The position numbers were made by a program, and so were the translations under genes. Positions 5,225 to 8,567 of a DNA stretch of 8,567 bases are shown here, one piece after another; position 1 is the first letter of the stretch; every line of letters begins with the position of its first letter. This stretch comes from Zetaproteobacteria bacterium (lineage in GTDB: Bacteria; Pseudomonadota; Zetaproteobacteria; Mariprofundales; Mariprofundaceae). The stretch spans positions 1 to 8,567 of the forward strand of contig JAJRVH010000070.1 in NCBI GenBank assembly GCA_021545625.1, read 5' to 3'. The notes under the pieces were generated by a model, which searched no databases, was not told the origin of the DNA, and saw nothing but the letters and a program-made list of their open reading frames with translations.

Positions 5225-6544
5225 ATGCGCATCTGCCACATCGGACTGAATCACAAGACAGCTCCCGTTGAGCTGCGCGAGCGGCTGGCCGTCAAACAGG
5301 ACGATATCGCCGATATCCTGAGACGGCAGATCGCCCATCCCGCCATTCGGGAGGCGGCGCTGCTTTCGACCTGCAACCGGGTCGAAATGACGGTCGTTAC
5401 GCACGAACCGGAATCGGCCATTGCCGCCGTGCATGAATGGTTTGCATCTACCGCAGGCATGGAGCTTGCCGAGGTATGCGAACACCTCTATTCCTATACC
5501 ACGGACGCCGCCGTCCGGCATCTGTTCGCCGTCGCGTCCGGCCTGGACTCGCTGGTGCTGGGCGAGCCGCAGATCCTCGGACAGGTCAAATCCTCCTATG
5601 AACATGCGCTGGCCGCAGGCACGGCCGGACATGTACTGCATCGCCTGTATCAGTCCACCTTTGCCGCGGCCAAACGCGCCCGCAGCGAAACGGAAATCGG
5701 CAAACAGGCCGTCAACATCTCTTCCTGCGCCGTGGAACTGGCCAAGCACATCTTCGGCGACCTGGCTGGCAAGACCGTGCTGCTGATCGGCGCTGGCGAA
5801 ATGGCCGAACTGGCAGCCCGGCATCTGCGCGGCAACGGCTGCACAGACATTCTCGTCGCCAACCGCACGCTGGAGCGCGCTCGCAAGCTGGCTATCGAAT
5901 TCGAAGGCCATGCCCTGACACTGGAACAGCTCGACGACCACCTCGACCGGGCCGATATCATCCTGTCCAGCACCGGCGCCAGTACCTTCGTGCTGTTGCC
6001 CGATGCGATCGAAAAGGCCGCCGCCCGTCGCAAGGGCGCGCCGATGTTTCTCGTCGATATCGCGGTGCCGCGCGACATCGACCCACGCATCGCCGACATC
6101 GACGACGTCTACCTCTACGACATCGACGATCTGCAACAGGTCGTGCAGGGCAATGTCGAACACCGCATGCAGCAGGCCGAGGAAGCCAGGGCCCTGCTCG
6201 AGCAGGAGGCCCTGTCCTTCCTGGGCTGGCTGAAATCGCTGGAAAGCGTGCCACTGATCCGCAGGATCCAGCAGCAGATGGAGGCGCGCCGCATCGATGA
6301 AATGGAAAAGGCTCAGCGCTATCTGAAGGACCTCTCGCCCGAGCAGATGCAGCTGGTGGATCGCTTCAGTCGCGCGCTGATGAAACGCTATATGCATCCG
6401 GCGCTGCAAACCCTGAAATCGCTGCCCGATGACATGGAAGGCGACCTGCTGATGGGAGCCGCGTCCAGACTCTTCGACCTGCGGGAATCCGGGCCCGAAG
6501 TACAACAGCGCGGCAAGGAGCACAATGAACAGTCGCCTGGATAA
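5225..6544 (+). CDS. hemA: Glutamyl-tRNA reductase
   Basis: It reduces Glu-tRNA(Glu) with NADPH to glutamate-1-semialdehyde, the first committed step of C5-route tetrapyrrole (haem) synthesis, in the cytosol. The 439-residue product matches the usual length. GLNHKTAPVELRE (7-19) begins the catalytic domain and STCNRVE (48-54) carries the nucleophile C50. SLVLGEPQILGQVK (109-122) follows. The NADPH domain has LLIGAGEMAE (186-195) and VANRT. The C-terminal helical dimerisation domain spans about 320-425. The start at 5225 gives the conserved N-terminus directly. The ribosome-binding site is poor (AGG at 5214-5216, overlapping the preceding stop), so translation is probably coupled to the upstream gene. 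The gene overlaps prfA by 20 bp. Many gammaproteobacteria have lolB divergent from hemA; here a small unknown gene precedes it in the same direction. Confidence 0.97.
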   Translation: MRICHIGLNHKTAPVELRERLAVKQDDIADILRRQIAHPAIREAALLSTCNRVEMTVVTHEPESAIAAVHEWFASTAGMELAEVCEHLYSYTTDAAVRHLFAVASGLDSLVLGEPQILGQVKSSYEHALAAGTAGHVLHRLYQSTFAAAKRARSETEIGKQAVNISSCAVELAKHIFGDLAGKTVLLIGAGEMAELAARHLRGNGCTDILVANRTLERARKLAIEFEGHALTLEQLDDHLDRADIILSSTGASTFVLLPDAIEKAAARRKGAPMFLVDIAVPRDIDPRIADIDDVYLYDIDDLQQVVQGNVEHRMQQAEEARALLEQEALSFLGWLKSLESVPLIRRIQQQMEARRIDEMEKAQRYLKDLSPEQMQLVDRFSRALMKRYMHPALQTLKSLPDDMEGDLLMGAASRLFDLRESGPEVQQRGKEHNEQSPG

Positions 6545-7598
6545 CATCCTGCAGCGCAAGCAGGAGCTGACCATCCTGCTTTCCGATCCCGATGTCACAT
6601 CCGATCCGGCCCGCTACTCGAAAATCTCCAAGGAGTTCTCGGATATCGAGCCTGTCGCCGAAGAGGCCGAGCGCTATCTGTCGCTGCAGCGACAGCTGCA
6701 GGATAATCAGGACATGCTGCAGGATCCTGATTGCGACCGTGACATGCGCGAACTGCTCGAATCCGAGATACGCGAGATCAGACAGCAGCTCGAGGAAAGC
6801 GACCGGCGCCTGACGCTGCTGCTGCTGCCGAAGGACCCGAACGACAACCGCAACGTCATTCTGGAGATTCGCGCCGGCACAGGCGGCGACGAGGCGGCCC
6901 TGTTCGCCGCCGACCTGTTTCGCATGTACACCCGCTATGCCGAGCAGCTCGGCTTCAGGGTCGATATTCTGTCGGCCAGCGAAACGGGCATTGGCGGCTA
7001 CAAGGAAATCATTGCCCAGATTACCGGCCAGGGCGCCTACTCCCGCTTCAAATTCGAATCCGGCACCCATCGCGTGCAGCGCGTGCCGGAAACTGAGTCG
7101 GGCGGCCGCATCCACACCTCGGCCTGTACCGTCGCCGTGCTTCCCGAGGCCGATGACGTGGATATCGAGATCCGCCCCGAGGATCTGCGCATCGACGTCT
7201 ATCGCGCTTCCGGCGCCGGCGGCCAGCATGTCAACAAGACCGAATCGGCCGTGCGCATCACCCATGAGCCCAGCGGCATTGTCGTCACCTGCCAGGACCA
7301 GTCCAGCCAGCACAAAAACAAGGCCCGGGCGATGAAGGTGCTGCAGGCCCGCCTGCTGGCCAAGGAACAGGCCGATGCCGATGCCGAGCGCGCCGAAACG
7401 CGCAAGGGCATGGTCGGCTCCGGCGACCGCTCCGAACGCATCCGGACCTACAACTTCCCGCAGGGACGCATCACCGACCATCGCATCAATCTGACGCTGT
7501 ACAAGCTCGACCAGATCCTCAACGGAGAGATGGGCGAGCTGATCGACGCGCTGCTGACCCACCATCAGGCGGAGCTGCTGGCCAGCCAGAAACAGTAA
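6525..7598 (+). CDS. prfA: Peptide chain release factor 1 (RF1)
   Basis: RF1 recognises UAA and UAG in the ribosomal A site and triggers release of the finished peptide. The 357-residue product has an N-terminal helical domain (about 1-110). The recognition motif of PxT type is PET (188-190) within RVPETESGGRIHTSACTVA. The GGQ catalytic loop is at 232-234 (GAGGQHVNKTESAVR). The PxT tripeptide and the total length mark it as RF1, since RF2 has SPF and a programmed frameshift, neither seen here. The middle residue of PxT is Glu where E. coli has Ala; this position is variable. The ATG overlaps the end of hemA by 20 bp and has its own ribosome-binding site AAGGAG (6515-6520) inside hemA. Q234 is the expected methylation target of PrmC, encoded next. 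Confidence 0.97.
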   Translation: MNSRLDNILQRKQELTILLSDPDVTSDPARYSKISKEFSDIEPVAEEAERYLSLQRQLQDNQDMLQDPDCDRDMRELLESEIREIRQQLEESDRRLTLLLLPKDPNDNRNVILEIRAGTGGDEAALFAADLFRMYTRYAEQLGFRVDILSASETGIGGYKEIIAQITGQGAYSRFKFESGTHRVQRVPETESGGRIHTSACTVAVLPEADDVDIEIRPEDLRIDVYRASGAGGQHVNKTESAVRITHEPSGIVVTCQDQSSQHKNKARAMKVLQARLLAKEQADADAERAETRKGMVGSGDRSERIRTYNFPQGRITDHRINLTLYKLDQILNGEMGELIDALLTHHQAELLASQKQ

Positions 7599-7600
7599 CC

Positions 7601-8440
7601 GTGCTGACCCGCGACCTGCTTTATCAGGCGTCCCGCAGGCTTGCCCGGGCGGGCTGCGACAGCCCGAGACTGGATGCCGAACTGCTGCTGATGCATTGCT
7701 GGAAGCTGAACCGCCTGCAGCTGATCGGGCACGGCAACCAGCCCGTGCCGCCGGAGGTCTGCGAGGCCTTCCTGAGGCTGCTGGAGCGGCGGCAAAGACG
7801 CGAGCCCGTCGCCCATATACTCGGTGAGCGTGAATTCTGGTCCCGTTCCTTTCGTGTCGGGCCCGACGTACTGATCCCGCGTCCGGAAACGGAACACCTG
7901 ATCGAGGCCGTGCTGGCCCGCTTTCCCGATCGCAACCAGCCGTGGCGCTTCTGCGACATCGGTACCGGTTCGGGCTGCATCGCGGTCACGCTGGCCTGCG
8001 AATATCCGCAGGCGCATATCGTCGCCAGCGATATTTCCGACGCATCGCTGCGCATCGCACAAACCAATGCGCAGCGGCACGATGTCGCGCGGCGCATCGG
8101 CTTTATCCGGGGCGACATGCTTACACCCTTCGCTCCCGCAGGCGGCCGGTTCGATGCCGTCGTATCCAACCCGCCCTATGTCGCGCTGGCCGAAATGCAC
8201 TCGCTTGTCGAAGAACTGGCCTTTGAACCCCGGCACGCGCTGACCGACGAAGCCGACGGACTGCGTTTCCTGCAACAAATCCTCGTCAACAGCGCCGGCC
8301 TGCTCCGGCCCGGCGGTTTCGTAATCGTCGAAACAGGAACCTGCGGTCTGCCGGCAACGCCGGCAGAACTGCGGCTGGAACAAACCATCAGCGATCTGGC
8401 CGGCCACCTGCGCGGCGCGATATACCGACGCTCCCGGTAA
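7601..8440 (+). CDS. prmC: Peptide chain release factor N5-glutamine methyltransferase
   Basis: It transfers a methyl group from S-adenosylmethionine to the glutamine of the GGQ motif of RF1 and RF2, raising release efficiency. The 279-residue product has the N-terminal helical substrate domain (about 1-75) with GEREFWSRSF (75-84) and the family motif IPRPETE (92-98). The SAM-binding motif DIGTGSGCIAV (119-129) and catalytic NPPY (190-193) follow. It starts with GTG two bases after the prfA stop and has no ribosome-binding site, so translation is probably coupled to prfA. The C-terminal tail is unusual. After VIVETG (241-246) the family normally has a DQ...V...GF segment before the final DLAG; here only about 18 residues, including GLPATPAEL, lie between ETG and DLAG (266-269), and this stretch is encoded across a perfect inverted repeat. 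The catalytic core is intact. Confidence 0.95.
   Translation: MLTRDLLYQASRRLARAGCDSPRLDAELLLMHCWKLNRLQLIGHGNQPVPPEVCEAFLRLLERRQRREPVAHILGEREFWSRSFRVGPDVLIPRPETEHLIEAVLARFPDRNQPWRFCDIGTGSGCIAVTLACEYPQAHIVASDISDASLRIAQTNAQRHDVARRIGFIRGDMLTPFAPAGGRFDAVVSNPPYVALAEMHSLVEELAFEPRHALTDEADGLRFLQQILVNSAGLLRPGGFVIVETGTCGLPATPAELRLEQTISDLAGHLRGAIYRRSR
8347..8367. repeat. Perfect 9-bp inverted repeat, 3-nt loop, inside prmC
   Basis: TCTGCCGGC (8347-8355) and GCCGGCAGA (8359-8367) are perfect reverse complements around AAC. It lies about 70 bp before the prmC stop, in the codons of the diverged tail (GLPATPAEL). No T run follows on the + strand. It shares the GCCGGC core, stem length and loop length of the repeat at 4928-4948. 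Confidence 0.6.
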
Positions 8441-8458
8441 ACCCGGAAACGCGGCATT

Positions 8459-8486
8459 TTGACCGATTCCGACAATGCGCTAGCAT
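8459..8486 (+). promoter_or_regulatory. Candidate promoter of the hemerythrin gene
   Basis: TTGACC (8459-8464, 5 of 6) and TAGCAT (8481-8486, 4 of 6) are 16 bp apart. Predicted start is about 8493, giving a 22-nt leader with AGGAGG at 8503-8508. The TAGCA -10 form matches those proposed for tRNA-Val and the M23 peptidase gene. No clear terminator separates prmC from this promoter. Confidence 0.5.
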
Positions 8487-8494
8487 GGCATGCT
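8482..8494. promoter_or_regulatory. Perfect palindrome over the -10/+1 of the hemerythrin promoter
   Basis: AGCATG-G-CATGCT is a perfect 6+1+6 inverted repeat spanning most of the -10 box and the predicted start of transcription. A repressor bound here would block the promoter. The role is inferred from position alone. Confidence 0.4.
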
Positions 8495-8514
8495 GCACGG
8501 GCAGGAGGATCATC

Positions 8515-8567
8515 ATGGGGCTTGCATGGAGTGAGGAATACGCGACCGGCGATGCCGAGATCGACAA
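8515..8567 (+). CDS. Probable bacteriohemerythrin, N-terminal fragment cut by window end
   Basis: Only 17 full codons are visible (MGLAWSEEYATGDAEID). They match the usual opening of bacteriohemerythrins, W-S-x-x-Y-x-x-G-x-x-x-I-D, in which the next residues normally begin the diiron ligands (QH). Members bind oxygen or sense it through a non-haem diiron site in the cytosol. The start is strong: AGGAGG at 8503-8508, 6 nt before the ATG, and a promoter candidate upstream. It is probably a separate transcript from the hemA operon. A longer multidomain protein beginning with a hemerythrin domain is possible, since the rest lies outside the window. Confidence 0.6.
   Translation, partial: MGLAWSEEYATGDAEID

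Noticed and set aside
4760..6598. 612-residue open frame on the minus strand, antisense to the 155-aa gene, hemA and the start of prfA
   Set aside because: The opposite strand carries conserved proteins. The frame stays open because GC-rich codon bias avoids stops in the complementary frame, and its product is compositionally odd (rich in Q, H, G and R) with no recognisable motif.
6525..7598. Possibility that this gene is RF2 with a programmed frameshift
   Set aside because: The recognition tripeptide is PET (PxT type), not SPF, and the frame is continuous with no early in-frame TGA.
6366..8407. Minus-strand frames of 399 and 280 residues antisense to prfA and prmC
   Set aside because: Same GC-driven shadow effect opposite well-recognised genes.
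8441..8462. Possible terminator after prmC
   Set aside because: Only a weak CCG/CGG pairing near 8443-8455 before a short T run; too unstable to call.
8459..8475. FNR-like box at the hemerythrin promoter
   Set aside because: TTGAC...GACAA is not an inverted repeat and does not fit TTGAT-N4-ATCAA.

Overview
The window is a GC-rich (roughly 60% or more by eye) chromosomal stretch of housekeeping genes. It most resembles a betaproteobacterium, possibly of the Neisseriales. That placement is inferred from the hemA-prfA-prmC order, the MaeB-type malic enzyme, the dedicated tRNA-Val(CAC), the sigma70-like promoters and the codon bias. No DNA-uptake sequence, insertion sequence, phage gene or CRISPR array was seen.

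Layout. (1) 1-395: two convergent tRNA genes, tRNA-Phe(GAA) on + and tRNA-Val(CAC) on -, each with its own promoter candidate and a terminator hairpin in the 130-bp gap between them. (2) 396-1383: panE (ketopantoate reductase, -) and the start of the divergent maeB. They are separated by 73 bp in which the two best promoter candidates overlap and face each other across a perfect palindrome. (3) 1384-3657: maeB, a two-domain NADP-type malic enzyme with a phosphotransacetylase-like C-terminal half. (4) 3679-4620: a membrane-anchored M23 (LytM-type) peptidoglycan endopeptidase on -, convergent with maeB and only 21 bp from it. (5) 4621-4747: divergent promoter region. (6) 4748-8440: a probable + strand operon of a 155-aa uncharacterised protein, hemA (glutamyl-tRNA reductase), prfA (RF1) and prmC (RF1/RF2 glutamine methyltransferase), with gaps of 9 bp, a 20-bp overlap and 2 bp. 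(7) 8459-8567: promoter, ribosome-binding site and first 17 codons of a probable bacteriohemerythrin cut by the window edge.

How the genes work together. HemA commits Glu-tRNA to tetrapyrrole synthesis. PrmC methylates the GGQ glutamine of RF1, the product of the gene just before it. MaeB links malate to pyruvate and NADPH, and PanE uses NADPH for pantothenate (and so CoA) synthesis. The shared control region suggests, but does not prove, that these last two are controlled reciprocally.

The least explained item is the 155-aa gene ahead of hemA. It looks like a JAB/MPN fold that has lost its metal ligands, and its start codon sits where transcription is predicted to begin, so it may be translated from a leaderless mRNA. 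Other points of interest are palindromes over two -10 boxes, a recurring TTGACY-N16/17-TAGCA promoter form, perfect GCCGGC-centred inverted repeats inside genes (one in a diverged part of prmC), and a tRNA-Val leader able to pair with the tRNA's own 5' end.
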